From: a virus
DNA length: 22,825 nucleotides
Strand: one strand, 5' to 3'
Virus record (IMG/VR): IMGVR_UViG_3300022924_000032
Coordinates: 1-22,825 of that record
Shown: positions 22,168 through 22,825 of the stretch, piece by piece
Numbering within the stretch: the first letter of the stretch is position 1
Layout: every line of letters starts with the position of its first letter
Program-made: the position numbers and the translations under genes
The notes under the pieces: model-generated
What the model was told of the DNA's origin: nothing
The model's input: the letters and a program-made list of their open reading frames with translations, nothing else
The model's database searches: none

Positions 22168-22371
22168 ATGTCGCCAATAGCAAAACAATCAAAGTTAACA
22201 CCCCAATATTTTAACGAGTTTGGGAAAAACATTACAAGTGCCATAAACGCAGGAACTACTTTATTTTTCCCTGAACGTTCAAAGGCAGCGGAACATGCAC
22301 GTAAAACCCGAAGTTACTCTTTTGAGGTTTTCGATGAGAAAATATTAATCGGATTTGGAGTATCAAAATAA
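22168..22371 (+). CDS. Hypothetical 67-residue protein
   Basis: A basic small protein starting MSPIAKQSKLTPQYFNEF, with a C-terminal strand pattern RSYSFEVFDEKILIGFGVSK. It sits three bases after the previous gene. No family is recognised; position in a compact operon is the main support. Confidence 0.6.
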   Translation: MSPIAKQSKLTPQYFNEFGKNITSAINAGTTLFFPERSKAAEHARKTRSYSFEVFDEKILIGFGVSK

Positions 22372-22382
22372 AAACCTAAATA

Positions 22383-22619
22383 ATGGACAAAGAACAACTA
22401 AAACAAATCACAGACCCATCAATTAAGAGAAAAAGAGCTAATGGCTTTTACTGGGCTAAATGGCAAAATGTTTGGGAGGTTATAGAATGGAACGGTTACA
22501 ATTGGCTTATACCGGGAGTTGAAGATGAATTTTACGACGAACAAATGCAACAAATAGACGAAAACAGAATTATTAACCCAAATATATTAGATCATGGCAA
22601 ATTGGAGAACAGCATTTAA
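22383..22619 (+). CDS. Conserved small phage protein, Trp-rich
   Basis: 78 residues. The block GFYWAKWQNVWEVIEWNGYN with the later EQMQQIDENRI is a pattern that I recall in small phage proteins from several hosts, with unknown function. It has five Trp and two Tyr in about 25 residues, suggesting a compact beta-sheet. The C-terminus overlaps the start of the next gene. Confidence 0.65.
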   Translation: MDKEQLKQITDPSIKRKRANGFYWAKWQNVWEVIEWNGYNWLIPGVEDEFYDEQMQQIDENRIINPNILDHGKLENSI

Positions 22620-22825
22620 ATCTGACTTTTTAGCCTCATGGGATTTGGATAGCAATGTTACGCTAACCATAAAAACAGTTGAAGTTAAAGAGGTACAGTT
22701 GGCGAAAAAAGAGGTTAAAGTAATAGCCAATTTTGTTGACACACATTTTCCTAATGGCGAAATAATAAAGCCAATGGTTTTGAATGCTACCAACTGTAAA
22801 AAACTAAACACTTTTACTGGAACAA
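22594..22825 (+). CDS. Conserved phage protein, 5' part (cut by window end)
   Basis: ATG 22594 opens a frame that stays open to the right edge (77 codons seen). It begins MANWRTAFKSDFLASWDLD and has TLTIKTVEVKEVQLAKKEV and KPMVLNATNCKKLNTFTGT. I recall this layout (a FKSDYLASWDL start, then a beta-rich part with a VLNxTNxK motif) from proteins that often lie near phage recombination and replication genes. Its role is not known. It overlaps the previous gene by 26 bases. Confidence 0.65.
   Translation, partial: MANWRTAFKSDFLASWDLDSNVTLTIKTVEVKEVQLAKKEVKVIANFVDTHFPNGEIIKPMVLNATNCKKLNTFTGT

Overview
The window is a stretch of a tailed-phage (or prophage) genome from a Bacteroidetes host, probably Flavobacteriia-like. 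The host assignment rests on -7 boxes of the form TAnnTTTG in front of genes, A-rich and mostly Shine-Dalgarno-poor sequence before start codons, and visibly AT-rich DNA. Every supported gene is on the + strand and coding is almost gapless. No integrase, terminase, portal, tRNA or host gene is visible, so lytic versus integrated state cannot be decided.

Layout. (1) 1-905: 3' part of a tail-fibre gene. (2) 926-2889: lysis region with several small membrane proteins, a putative holin, a 23-residue membrane peptide and a GH19 endolysin. (3) 2149-3150: three short promoter-then-terminator units around the endolysin gene. (4) 3151-7525: lambda-like head block in the order C (S49 protease plus scaffold-like tail), D (decoration), E (capsid), then genes in the positions of FI, FII and a tail terminator. 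(5) 7531-12288: contractile tail block with sheath, tube, tail-assembly chaperones that appear to be joined by a -1 ribosomal frameshift, and tape measure. (6) 12301-20436: Mu-like baseplate and fibre block in a rearranged order: gp46, gp47 (J), gp48, two related fibre-type proteins, a minor-tail-Z-like protein, gpN, gpP/gp44, gp45. (7) 20437-20604: strong terminator and a new promoter. (8) 20605-22825: a second transcription unit of small non-structural genes, starting with a pentapeptide-repeat protein and ending in a conserved phage gene cut by the window edge.

Together the genes encode a lambda-type capsid joined to a Mu-type contractile tail, plus lysis. The observations most worth checking are the unannotated frameshift extension of the tail chaperone (10116-10292), the three TATATTTGTA leaders each followed by an intrinsic terminator, the two sets of three histidines at exact six-residue spacing in the gp48-like protein, the tandem 15-bp repeat in the pentapeptide gene, and a possible internally started scaffold in the head protease gene. 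I saw no convincing wholly new system; the window is a mosaic phage with several untested regulatory features.
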